Shown here piece by piece: positions 33,801-47,444 of a stretch of DNA of 64,000 bases. The position numbers and the translations under genes were made by a program. The DNA lies in NCBI GenBank assembly GCA_947568835.1, contig OX387602.1, forward strand, positions 22,123,021-22,187,020, in the 5' to 3' direction. How positions within the stretch are numbered: position 1 is the stretch's first letter; each line of letters opens with the position of its first letter. Source of the stretch: Protonemura montana. Taxonomy: Eukaryota > Arthropoda > Insecta > Plecoptera > Nemouridae. The notes beneath the pieces are model-generated. The model did not search any database. It had not been told where the DNA came from and saw only the letters and a list, made by a program, of their open reading frames with translations.

Positions 33801-36800
33801 CAGTGCAGCTTCATTTCCTGCTCGATTGCGTCTCACGCGTCGAAATAATGCGGCCGACGTTTGCCTCATCAGAGCGGTTCAATTATAATATTACTCGTTG
33901 TTATTAAAAACCATTCTTATTATGAGCGGATCTGAGAAATATTCCGATGGCTTTAGCTCACGTTGTTCCGTTGTTGTAAAATTGTATGTGTGAATGCATA
34001 ATGCCTCCGCCGCCGCCACCGCCGTGATGGTTTCATTGGTTTCATCATGCATCATAATCGGCGAGCGTTCACTCTCACTTCGCGGATCTAGGCGGCGATC
34101 GCTCACTCTAGGTTCTGCGAATCGCACCACGCGTTTGCTGGCACAGGAAGGCGTTGGGAAATCTTTGAGGATCGCTCATATTTCAGCTTCCGGCTCACTC
34201 GCCGTCTACGAGTGGCATAAACGTGTTAAGTATGTAGGCGTCGCAATAATATGATGAGGCGCGAGGGCTTACGCAAAAATGAGGCAACTTGCGCTGTCAA
34301 AATTTGGTTGCTATTTAGAGTGTGACAGTCTTAATTAACCACCACGTCTCTTTTTGTGGGACCTATTTTTTAATTGGGAAATTTTTATAGTGATATGGTA
34401 GTTTGTTTCCAATCTACCATGGAATGTCAAGCAGTGTAAACAATGACAGAACAACAAATTGTCCCCTCGTCACAAGAACTTAAATGAGTAGCGAAGAATC
34501 GTCTAGTGTAGACATACGACAGTGAAGTACAATGTGGCAGGCCGACGCTGGCAAATTTAGTTAGCAGCTACGGTCTGAGCTCGGGACCTTTTCGCATCCT
34601 CCAAATACTTCCTTTTCACCTGCCTGTGCCCTTGGGGACTCTCACAAAGGGACACGCGCTGCGATACCGAGGTAAGGTCGAGGGCGAGCAAGGAAGAGAG
34701 CAACTCTCACCTGGATTTTGCTAGATAGCTGGATCCATGTAAACAACTCTAAAAGCCTCAGTGACGAGAGCTAGCTATTCGTTAACTCTCATTTGCTCAA
34801 ATATTCAGGGGAAACAAATACCAAGGTGCAGCATGAAGGATGCGGTAGGCTGGACAATTGGACATCAGAAAATATTCAGAAAATCCAAGACCAAAACGTT
34901 CACTCTCAGACTGCTCGCGTTCTAGATCAAGACAAGATGATATCCAGACCTCATGAAGTCAAAGCGTAGCAGCCGTGCATGAAATAATATGGGGTAGTCT
35001 CTTCATTCGGAGGACGTCACGGTCGATGCCCCCCCCCCCCCCCCCCCCCCCCCCACCCCCCCACCACCTTACCAACAACATACGGCGGCACGCGACGGGA
35101 AAATTACCGCTATACTTTTACTCGCGTTTCCCGTCAATAAAGCGAATTTGTAGTTGCACCTCATTAAAATGCTGTTTGATTGCTGGTGATTTGTTTACGA
35201 TACAGTGGCCAATGCTCTCTCGTCGGTGCTCTCCTATAGGGCACGTTTCGAGACGAGAAACAGATCAAACAATTTTATGGGACAATATTATTATAGAGCG
35301 TATGTACGAAAAGTTACAGAATACATTCTCCGGTGTTGTGATCTGACGTAAAGCAAGTGAAAGTATTAATTAGTGGCAGTATTTTAAGTTGGAAATTTAC
35401 TTTTTCATATCAACGCAAACACAGTTAGTTACGACTAGACACTCAAAATGTCTTAAGTCATTATAGTTACACAACTTCTAACAGCAGGTAATTAAAGTGA
35501 TTTTAACTGTTCTGGTTCTTCAATTACGATTTTGAGTATATGTACCAGCTATTGGCTATTGGCAAGATATATGCATATATATATATAATTCAGTGTCGTG
35601 GATTTTTGTCTCTATCTGCGTAGGAAAAGCTAGAAAGGAAGCTTTTCTCCCATCCATTTTTCACTGGGTAAAGATCACCCAGAAAAACCAGAAAAACTAA
35701 AAACAACGCAAATTGGTGTAGGTCGATAGACATGAAACATGTCGTCATTTCTTGAGCCGATACGTTGGCACTTTCCGATGGAAAAAAGTAAACATGGTCA
35801 ATGATAGTTCGTGAAGTAGCATCGTCACCAGAGCGTCTCTTGTAATTTAGCAATCCCCAAACTTAAAAAGTTTCAACTCACCCCGTAGTTGCCGAGGATA
35901 ATGTTGCCCTTGAGCAGGTTCGCGCGGAGATTGACACGGTCCAGGAGGATGTCGTCGTCCTCGCAGGAGGTTGGCAACTTACCAGCCTCCAAACAGTTCC
36001 CCTGCAGTTCCTGCGCGGGAACATCAGAGGTTAATCTGAAGAATGGAGATCAAGTGGATTGTGCGTGCACGCTTCTAGCTTTCGTTTTCCCACACTGATG
36101 ATGAACAAACAGGACGGGATCAGCGTGGACGAAATAGATCCCACGCAAAACCGAAATTCATCGGCCGGCTCACACAAGTTTCAGGTTCATCGTTTAACGT
36201 CTTTTCTTCTACAATCGCAGTTTCCCACAGCGGTGCTGATATGTTCCTCGCAATGGGTTCTATGTTGCCAAACCTAGGTCATGGTTGATCGATCGACAGC
36301 CTCCCACCTGCTTCTCCGTATGAAGAAGATAACAAGGGAACAAGTAAGCCGGCTAGAATGGGTGTTCACATCCACAGTTTTATCATTTCTGGGAAATATA
36401 GGACGCATATAATTGCAATTTTCTCTTCACTTGCGCTATGGTCAAATGGTACAGATTGTTTTTTTTTTTATATCTCTGAAGATATTGTGTAATTTAACGC
36501 TGTACGTAATAAACAAGACGATTAAAATTCCACAAGTATGTAAAATAACGTTAGCATGAGCCAAGAACAAGTCACTATAACGGCGCGAAAACAAACTCCC
36601 AATGTCCGACAAGTTAAGGACATTTCCTTGGAGGCGTCCGAGCGCGCAAATAGCATGTACTACACGGCGCGTGTTCCTGCCGCATGCGTGTAAACCCAGG
36701 ATGGCGTCCTCGACGGCAAGTGGCACGGATAAGCCGACGGCGCGGGTCAAGATCGCCGCGATGCGAGCTTGACCGGAAACCAAGTGGCGCTTGTTTCCCG

Positions 36801-39800
36801 TTTCCTTCCGTCCGGCTTGCGAGTTCGACACCCGCGCCGCATGCCCCGAAGAATAAAAACCCATTTACCAGTGATCCTTGTCATAAGTTACCACCAAGCA
36901 TCGAGATCCTATACAGACCGTTGACACACAGGAGGCTACCACGTGTAACGTTGATGCCACGATCGGAGTTCACGGCCAAATCGATTCCAATGACTGCAAC
37001 ACATATCACGCGCTAAACAGAGTTTGGTATCGACTTACTAAGATGTTGAGGGCGCGCATTGCGAGCAGGAACGACGGCAATTCGACGAGACGGTTGGCTG
37101 CCAAGAGCAGCGCCTTCAACACGCGCAGCCGCCCAAGCGATTCCGGCAACGTGCGCAGCACATTGCGGTCCAGTCGTAGCTCCTCCAAGCTGCGCGCGGA
37201 AAGAAAAACAAAAATTAGAACCAACCCTCGCGCAGTCGGCGTTGACCGGCCCTGGTTTTGCCGCGCAAGCGTGCACGCACGATTCGGAAGCACACGTTAT
37301 CACAATCTAAGCGTGCCGAGGTCGACGCCGAAGAGGAATCCTCGTGAGCGTCGTCACCCTGAGTTCGAGGACGGCGTTTCGTCAGCGGCTGTTCCGCCGA
37401 GAGTCAACCGGGTCAGGCAACCCATCTCCGAGCAATGACACACGGCCATCCTGGTACTTTGTATAGCCCATGATCGAGATGACCCTTGCTTGGATCGCTG
37501 CCCCCTTGAGCTTAATGGTCAAGCAGCCAGTCAAGGAATCGCTGACGTTGGGGATTTGACTGGCTATTATACCGACCTTGAGGATATTTTACACAAAAGT
37601 GTTACTCAATAATTCCATAGGATTTAATCACTCTGCAGAGCCGTAGAAATAACATAGTGAAGTGTATTTTTTTTTGCCCGTGGTTGGTGCAATTCGTCCC
37701 ATTTCATTTGCGCTTGAGCCAAAGGGTCCCATGCATTCGAAAAGTGAGAAAAGGGAGAGAAGAGTTGAGAAGTATTAATCGCCCAATTTCGGACCCGTGA
37801 TCATGTTTTTACTTTTCGATGACCTATTACGGTGCTTAATTGATCCATTGCGTACAGATCGTTAATTACAAACTTTGGAAGCTCTAATGGAAGACGCGAA
37901 ACAATGATCTGCTTCGATGACGCATGACCATGATTTCTTCCTATCGGTGCAGGCAGCGGGGGCGACGCAATCGATCATGTCAATTAACTGAGACTAATTA
38001 CAAAAACTGATCGATCTCAAGAATCATGGGTTCCGATTGACTGCCTTGCTTGTCACAAGGGCGTTAGCGGCGCCTTCCACGGGGAACGGTCCTTCCGAAA
38101 AGAAGCCTTCCCGTTGGCAGACCAGTGCATCACCACGCGCGGTAGATTTCTAGCACTTAAAAATGAAGATTCTCCTCCTAACACAATCATAATAATGAAA
38201 TGGTATAAATTAATTCAAGTGTTTCACAACTCTGCACGCTATAGAATTCGAAAAGGAATGTCAGTCTACGCATAGTTGAAATGAAAACGTCTATACACTG
38301 GGCGTTAAGGTTTCGCGTTTGGACAACTCACCGATCTAGTTTGTGTGTGATGCAGTTCGTAATCCAAAAGCAGGCTGAAAGTGCTGAAGATCTTGCACAA
38401 CTCGCATCACAAATTCTCGACAATACCCACTGATAAATGAAACTTCGAGCGCTACACAAAGAAATCTTCTAACATCTTCAAAATTGATTGAAAATTCGCC
38501 AAAACCACAGCCCGTTCGACACCAACGACAGATAATCTCGCAAGACAACACACACTGCACACGTTATTTCCAGCAAACAATCACTGCCACTTCGCTGAAG
38601 CTCCGAAGTAATTATCCACCGTGGCGTGGAACCGCGCGGTCAACGGAGTAGCGAACCAAAAAGCTATACACTGCTGAGGTCCAAGACGGTGGTCACACTG
38701 CCATGAAGTCACTGCTTGAGACGCGCGGAGATTGAAGCGTCCACCCAGAACAACAACCACCGAGGGTCACCGACCAATATAAAAGGGCACACTGCGGTAA
38801 CAAGGAATACACGTCCAAAGAGCAAAGTTCGTTAATCAATGTTCCACACGTATTACTCTAAAACGCACGCCCCAAAATTCTGAAGCTGATTTCACAACCG
38901 AATTTCACCGTAACGCGCTTTTTGCAGACGAGAACCTTAGGAGTCCTTCAGAACCTCGACTTCCCGAAACTGGCGCCTGCACTGAATGCACAAAAGAGAG
39001 GCGGTGATCGAGGCTTGCTCCTCGACGGAAGACGCTTTGACCGCGAGTGGCGCGCGGCGGCCACGCGAGCGAACGCTGCGCCGTCGCGGTGCGAGCGGAG
39101 GGTGGCGGTCATCCTGCTTGGAAATCGCACGCACCGAGCCGTGGGCGTCGCGCACCGTCGAGGGTCCGTGACGTAGACGCGTATAGGCCACACGCGCACC
39201 AACGGAAAGTTACTAATTTTTATAACGCGAGTGTGTGTGTGTGTGTGTCTGTGAGTGTGTGGGTGTGGGAGATGATTTTGTTTTCACGATGCACCGCCGG
39301 GACTGGGAAGTGAACGCGTTTTCGACCGCGGTCGTCAGGAACGTGCTTGGTTTGGAGCCCCGGACGTTTCGTCGACGGAAGCCTCTGAGATTGTTCAAGT
39401 TTTGAAAGCGACGAGTCGCTCGGTGAAGTTGACACGGCGTTAATTAATGGACGCGTCACGTGAGAGAATCAAGCAATACTATCCAAAAGACAGGAAAAAA
39501 TTACGTAAAAGGATGCATTTTCAGCGTTGCTAGAGTATTCAAGATAGGAACCTAATATGAAAAGAAAGGAAACTGTCTAACTTAATTCACCTTAGCGGAT
39601 AATGTATCTCGGAGTGAAGTATGCTCTGGTTGCAAATTCAAACGCTTGAGAAAAATCCAGTTTTCAGAAAATATTTTGGTTTTCGACGAAGCATTGACGA
39701 TTGCGTTGTTCTCGTTTATTACAAACAACACGCCGGAGAAAGGAAGCCAATAAAAAAATCATAATGATAAACTCTCGAGACTTACAGGTTGGCGTAACTC

Positions 39801-40003
39801 TGTGGAAGGCGGCGTTAGCGATCCGTTAGCTTAATATGGATGGAAATTGCACACAGGTCGCATTTTTTACGCAAAAAACGCAGCGTGCAAGAGCTCTCGC
39901 TGAACCCCAAGCCAAGTGCACTCAACGCACATGCATGTCGTCGATTAATGATAACAAGTTGCTATCAGATTTTACACTGATTATCCGCCTCCGTGGCGCA
40001 ATT

Positions 40004-40043
<40 letters not shown>

Positions 40044-43000
40044 GAGTCCACCCGGGGGCGATTTTTTTGTCAGCTTTTCAAACAGTTGACAAAATTGACT
40101 TATTTTTATGCGCGAATAATATTTTATTATTATCTGCCTCATCTCTGTAAGGCATGCAATCCATACTTACGCCTATCAGTGTTACTTTTTTGTTATTGCC
40201 TACTTTATTAGTTATCCACCTTCGTGGTGCAACAGCACTGAGCGCTGCCTGTTTGCTGGAATTCAATTTACAAAACAATAATTTGAAAACAATCTTAAAC
40301 GAACATCCAATCCTAATTCTACAAGAGTTGGATGTATGTTGACTGCACTGACATAGTACGCATACTTGTTACCACATTCCCTTAAATAAATCTTTAGATC
40401 GTTCATTTTAACGGATAGTTAAGGAATTAACTATTCCTTGGGCAGATATCTTTATCCATAGCACAAGACCGCAAATACCTTAGCTGAAATGGTGTCTCTA
40501 AAACTAGTTTCAAATCAAGTTTCGTTGAGATCGAGCGCGTCTGGTCCCCAGAAGTAATTATTATTATTATTTGTGGTGTTTAACGACGCACTGTTTTGAA
40601 ATCTAGTATGCGGCACTGGTCTAATGGCGTCGGTGAATGAGTGGATGATGATGAGGATGATGATGAACCTAACCGAGCCAAGAAGGGAGGAGGGGAAACC
40701 CGGTGCCGGCACGTAGCCTACTCCTGTCGAAGAGCACCAAGGGTACCACCGGCTTAAAGTCCCTTCCGAAGGACGGTACAACGCAAACAACAGGATTCCT
40801 CCACAAATCCATGCTTTCGAGACGTTGAGAGGCAAGGCGAGTGAAGTTACATCCCTCCAACCTCTCTGCCGAACAGAACTGGTCATGTGTATGATGGTCA
40901 CCCATTCAATACCTGACTCAGCGCAGTGTTGCTTAACTTCGGTGATCTAACGAGAACCGGGTTTCCAACACGTCAAACCGTTCGGTCCCAGATGTAAAAT
41001 TGGCATCTCAGACCAATTTATATTTCAGAAAACTGTGTCATTTAAACTTGGTTTAATTTCAAGGAGTTCAATTTGTAAGGGAAGCGATGAGAAAATTCTT
41101 TCTCTATGGCGAACTTGAACCAGAAACTTTTCAACTCGACTCTCTCAACGAGGTCATCGTCAATGTCATTTTTCACTGAACTTTACGAATACAAAGATTC
41201 TGACCTAATTTCAGAGTACTCAACCGCGCTAGTCCTGATCTAGCGTAGTCTCTAATCCACGGGCATTTGTAATATCGCGAAGCCGCGGTGGAGGAGGGCT
41301 GGTGTGGGGGAGGGGGGGGGGGAAGAATTAACTATCTTCGTTCAGTAGCTAAACCAACATTTTGGACGTTTTGTGCTCTCAATGTATGATATTAATTGCA
41401 TTCCCTTTAAAAGTGCCTACCTCAGCATATCCCCTGATGGGTTGACAAACAATTGATAGGGACGGGCCTTTAAAGTGCAAAGCGCCTTTCCAGAATGGAA
41501 TCAACTTCGCGAGTAACATGTAACACTGTACATCCATTTCCATTGCTTTACCTTCATGGAAATGTAGTTAGCACCAAGATATCACTTGGATCACTTGACT
41601 CACTTGGCAAGCTCGTGAATGTCTGCGGGTAGCTCGGCAATCTGGTTGTCTGCCAAATCCAGGGTCACCAGCCTCGTGAGCTGCAGCAGGGACGTGGGGA
41701 AGCTGCGCAGTTTATTGTGCTGTAAGTGCAGCGCGCTAAGCCGAGGAAGGCCGGAGAGCATCGAGAGGTCTGCGCAGCCGTGCGATGCTGCACCCAGCCT
41801 GTTGCGCGAGAGGTGCAGCGTCTGCGTGGCCGGGAACGAGAGCAGCGCAGTGGGCAGCGCAGCCAAGTTCGCGTCACAGACGTCCAGGCGCGCGGAAGCG
41901 CTGCTGCACTGCGTCGCCTGCGCGCGCAGCGGGGAGATAAGATGATTATTAGAGCGTGGTTCAGGAGATTGGTCGGCAGCAAAGATATAATTCAGAATTG
42001 AATTCTGAAGACTGTTGGCCACACGGAATCTGAGTGCTAAATCTAAGCTAAAATTCTCTGATTTTGTAAAAGGGGCAAAAAGCCAAATCGACACGAAAAC
42101 ATAATTCCTAAGGATCAATCATTTCAAAATGACACAGTTTACGATTCCCTTTACTCTATATGTAGTTCTATAGAGTCTCCTCCAGTCTAGCTTCCTTTCC
42201 AGTTCTATAGATAGATGTATCTGAGATATATTCCAAATGAAAAAGTTATTCATCCTAAAAACGCAGTTCGTTTTCGTCATGAGTATATAAGCGTATCTCT
42301 TGAACTGTTCATCGAAAGATTGATAAAAATTAAAGAATTATGTATCTGCCGTTTCATTGTTAGACAATAGTAAGTTGTTTTGTGCATTGATTTGCAGAAG
42401 GTTCAGACAAGGACTCAGGAGAGACGTAGCGAACGATTCTGTGTACCTCCTCCAGCGAATCCTGGTCGATGTCATTCGTCGAGGACGCGTCCTCGTCCTC
42501 AGGCTCCAGGATGATCGAGCACCGGCCATTGTAAGAGACTACCATTCTCAGATCACACGTCACTCTTTCCAAGGTCGTGTAGAATGTGGGGTGGGGCGAA
42601 ATACGTGTTAGTGTATATCGCCTAGGTCAGTAATGCAATCAAATATATAACGTCTAGGTAGTTAAATGTTTATAGTACTGCCATCTCGGTAATTGCAATA
42701 AAACAGGTTATCAGTGTCATCCACAATTTCGGGGAACTCTGCAGCGGTTGCAAACAAAATATCGGCTAAAAGACTTCGCCAATTAAGTGCAAGCGATTGC
42801 TAAACGGAATCGACTTCTTCTGATCGATAACATGTCGGAACCGCGGCCCGCTCTTCCGGCGGAAGCCAGCCATAGCAGCGGGAGGGATTGCAAGACTCTG
42901 TAGCATCGTGCAATTCAATTGTTTGCGTCTGCAAACGCACTAGCACTGCCCATGTTTCGTCCGAGTTCTGACAGATATTGTTCACCGACGCCGGCAGCAG

Positions 43001-46000
43001 CGCAACATCGCGTAACACTCCCGCTGATTGGTCGCCCTGGTCTAAACGTTCACCTCGACGCCATCGGCATTGTGCCTTCTTCGCGGATAGCAAGTGAAAG
43101 TGAATATGTTAATTAATTGATGCATTTACATTTTTCATATCGCAATCTGCAGTAGATTATCGGCTTCCTCGGTGATTGAGATCTCTCAGCGAGGCGCCTT
43201 GCACTTGTTAGCGATGGGAAATCGCAAACGTTCTTTATGATGCCTGTACAAACTTTGGGGGTGCTTGAAAAATATGAGCACTAAAACAAGATAAAACGTC
43301 GGAAATCACGATCGGAAGTCCCGGACGATGGCGTGAACACAAGAGATGTACACGTAGATCTCATTAAGTCGCGTATGGAAATGAGGAAGTGCGAGTTTTA
43401 CATATTCGCTTGTTTTGGGGGGTAAAAATTTGCCCATATAACGCACTACGAGTCGATTGCACAACGCAGCGTACGGAAATCGCTTCAAAAATCAAAACAC
43501 CTTCAACAGCTCGTAACAAGATGTGTTGATAGCACCGCAAGAGATTGGTAAAGAGAGACCACACACATCGCGATCTTCGAAATCGCTAGTCCGCAGGGAT
43601 CAATTAGATGCAGTTGATCCTTCATACGAACAAATCGGTGCGCTAAAAACTCTGCGAACACGAAATGTCCGCTTGTCGTCGAACACGCAGGTCGTTCGAG
43701 GTTGCCTTACGGCGACTCAAGCACACGCTAGACCACCTGTCGCATGGATGCCGTCGATCTACATGCGTCAACATCCACCGACGCAACGCGTCGTCGATCA
43801 AGCGAAGATGATCTGGACTTTGGTATCGCCACGGAGACAACAACGATGCTCTGGGGACTACGACGCCAATTTGTAAAAATGTACCAAACAAGTTTGCTCG
43901 AGATTGCTCGGGATCCTTTGGCAATAAACGTTTCTTCTTGTGAACTCATTCACATTTTCCCAAATTTGCGAAAAATCGCATGTTTGTTCTTCTTTTTCAC
44001 ATAAACCAGCTGATCCAACTAAGTTAAGACAAAACGAAATCAGCAGAACGGTATCAACTACTTTACATGAAACAGTAATTTTCAGTGAGTTGCCACTCGT
44101 AGCACAAATTCCCCTCGACGCCGTCACAATTCACAGTGACAAATCACCTCCAAACACGATGCCGTACATATACCTGCTAAACAATGTCACTGTACTGTCG
44201 CAACTTCAACTGAACTATCACGTCGATACCAGACGTTCCCTCTCAGTTTCATCGCCAATCGACCGAGTTGTCTCAAAGAATCACTCGTAGCTCGTGCAGC
44301 GAGCGCGTGCAGATTTCGGTCCTCCGAGTGTCACTGCTCGCCGGCTGCTGGTACGAGACCGTCGGGGCACGAGCCGGGCACACTCCCTGCTACGGCTGGC
44401 GCTGCGCTCGCGAGGAGGTGAGGCAATTGCGGTTGACACGGTAGCTGCGTCTGCTTGCTCCAGCGCCCAGCGGCGACACTTACTACCCGTTGCAAGAAAA
44501 TCACTCACTCGCGGGTCACAGCGAGACACGACGGGGCGAGGAGGTCGGGAAGTTGCGTTGACATGTCGCCGGCACACCCTCGACGGTGCTGCTGGCTGAA
44601 GTCTTTCGGAACGGGAAATTCAATACGTTGGGTGGGCGCGATCTAATTAGACGAGGTTTAGATATTAGCATGATTGTGTATATTTTTTAGTGTTGGCATT
44701 TAATAGATTTTACTCATGCGCTCTGTCTCCACGAACTGCAACCTTAATTTCATTTCGTCGATGCTTATCTAGTTCAGCAGCCAGAGTGAAGTATATCGTA
44801 TTTTGAAAGGGACACAATCGTTCTCTTGCACCGAGTATTTCTCAAGTTTGTGACTCAAGTAGTTTGAGATATTTCGTTGAACGCTTATTTTTATAACCTC
44901 AGATATTTAGCACATTCTGCAGCCTTAGAACCTTCAAAGACTGTTTCTTGGTCGTCTTGAGCTCCATTTTTCCAGCCCCGCTAGTAGCAAGCACTTGATG
45001 GAAGGATTGAGAGCGCCGTAAGATTTTCTCCGAATTTGCTTTTGTTTTGCATATCCTCTCTACGCATCAGCCGTGACGGCATTCGAAGGATGAACGCCAC
45101 GCATATGTGATACATGATGCAATTTCTGAGATGCACTCGGCTCATTACTGCCGCGGCGGCGACGGCGGCATCATAACCGTACCTAACGATGGTCACGACG
45201 TGCCGTGACACGGGTTCTTGGCCGCCGGCACAAGGCGGTTTTGCACTGCGCCTGGGGTTTCGAAGAACAAAACAGCGGGAAAAACTCGCGCCGCGATTTT
45301 CTCTGCTTCGCGCGCGTCGTGCGCATGCTTAGGGGAACACGCCCGACGGAAGCCCCGGTTGGAGGATAAGCGATGATTAATTTTAGGTAATCAAATAAAA
45401 AAGAAAGCGGTGTTTTTTGGCAGAGTATTTGTGGTGTTAGGCATGCGTCGGTGGACGCATAATTAGGTGTGAGGGGAGCGAGAAATTATCATTATACTTT
45501 TTAAGGACACCTAAGACATGTACAAACCATGCTCGAAACTGTGGGAAAATAAACGCGTTTGAAATTAATTTTTTGAGCACACATCGCCACCCAATCCGAT
45601 GAAAGCACTGCAAATTATTCTCTTGGAGACTCGTAAAAATGCAGGTAGGTAATTGCTAAGTCATCGCGAAATCCGGTAATTAGGTTATTTGATAATTTCT
45701 TTTCGGGTGGAATGGTATTACATTTTGATGATAGCCATCTAAATGGCATAGTATTAAGAAAGCAGAACCGCCACAATTTCATTACACAATTCGTATAACA
45801 AATAATTATGTATCTAATAACATTGTTTGTGCTGCACAATCAATTTGATAACTTGTGGAAGATTCTATCTCATTTTGGCCATCGTCGGCTTAGAAGTGCG
45901 TTTCCTTTCCAACTCAGCAGGGAAGTAATATTGCAAGTAATTTTCGTTGTTTCTGTGCATTTTTTAATTTCAGATCTTGGCGTTGTCACTGATGGCTCGT

Positions 46001-47404
46001 TGGTCTAGGGGTGTGATTCTCACTTCGGATGCGGGAGTTCCCGGTTCAAAACCCGGACGAGCCCGCATTTTACATTTATAAAATTAATATGAAACTATTT
46101 TCGCTTCTCGCGATCACTACCCTTCAGGTACGAAAACTTTGTCATTCTTTCTCAACTCAATTCGAAATGTAATCTAAATCCTTTTGTATCCTCAACTCCC
46201 GTTTCTTTGTGCCGTGAGATGCTGGTTAGGATCGGTGCAGTGGACCACTCCACTATTTCAAACTCATTACAATTGGAACCATGAGCTCGGCACGGCGCTG
46301 GAGGTCTTGCGCTTTCAAACTCCTGGACACCTCCAAGGACAGTGAGTGACCTGGAGGTCGACGGAAGAGCACCCACGGCCACGAAATCAGCGCATTGTCG
46401 ACGGATCGCGTGGTTCCTGTCAACGGCCGTGCGAAACGTTGGGTGGCCAATCGCCAATGTCATCGACGTCAATGAGTCGGACACACGGGTCCGACTGCGA
46501 TCGATGTCGCATCGCATGATGGTGAACTTCGTGGCTTTGGTGTACTAATAGAATACTGAATTAAAACCAATTAGAAGTACATTGGTTAGATTATAAGGAC
46601 AGATTGTATTTTGATATTGGACGATCAGATTTGACAGTCAAGGAATTGGTTGAACACCAATGCACACTTACAAACTTTATCGCCTTCCGCCTTAGATTGG
46701 CGTATACTTATAGAAACATCGTTGAGATCATGTAAATGAGTGATTTCCGAACCATTTTATGCTAATTGAGACCGATTGGTAGCTCTATGTCAACTTAGTT
46801 GAACAAATTGTAACAGCACTTACGAAGCAAACAGGTCAAAATGAGGCAATCGGATTTAATTTGATTATTCGAGTGTTGTTAGACTAATGGTATGGTGGAA
46901 TCCGTCCTAGGAAAAAGAATCGAGTCAATTTAACAGAGCGCTCACGCACCACGCTATGACGATGTTAAACAGCAAGCATTTCTGCACTCGATGGCCAGCC
47001 AGGCTATGAGCAAACAAAGCGAGTGTGACCAGACAAGTACAAATTGCGGAGGGCGTAATGAGCGACCATTTGGACAAATTGCTAACGAGTTTCGAGGAAA
47101 TACCGTTCGACGCATGAGCGTGCGTTGAAACTCGCAGATCAAGGAAGATATCTCGAGTGCCCTCGATCAGTCAAACGTGTCGCAGTTCGATTTGACAACA
47201 TTTTGAGGGGATGCTAGAAGATATAGCTTAAATGGAATCGTATTCGTAGGTATAAAATTTCCGTGAGGATAGTTTGTGTTTAAAACATAATTCTGCCTTA
47301 AGTTCTCAAGAATCAGATTTGTAATAGCTACAAAAAATGGGCACATACTTTAACATCAAATGTGAAACAAAAAAGGTGTCAAAAATACGCCCCCGGGTGG
47401 ACTC

Positions 47405-47444
<40 letters not shown>

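Noticed and set aside
34975-35346. Polyproline frame
   Set aside because: Created by the C26 homopolymer.
36442-36864. 140-codon - strand frame between PHLPP exons 5 and 6
   Set aside because: The LRR homology runs continuously from exon 5 to exon 6 without it, there is no donor in phase, and it resembles no family.
44281-44600. Overlapping frames on both strands
   Set aside because: Arg/Ser-rich translations on both strands are typical of CpG-rich non-coding DNA. No homology.
46370-46500. CpG-rich stretch with a GTCGGAC/GTCCGAC hairpin
   Set aside because: A 7-bp hairpin is expected often in GC-rich DNA. No further support for an RNA gene.
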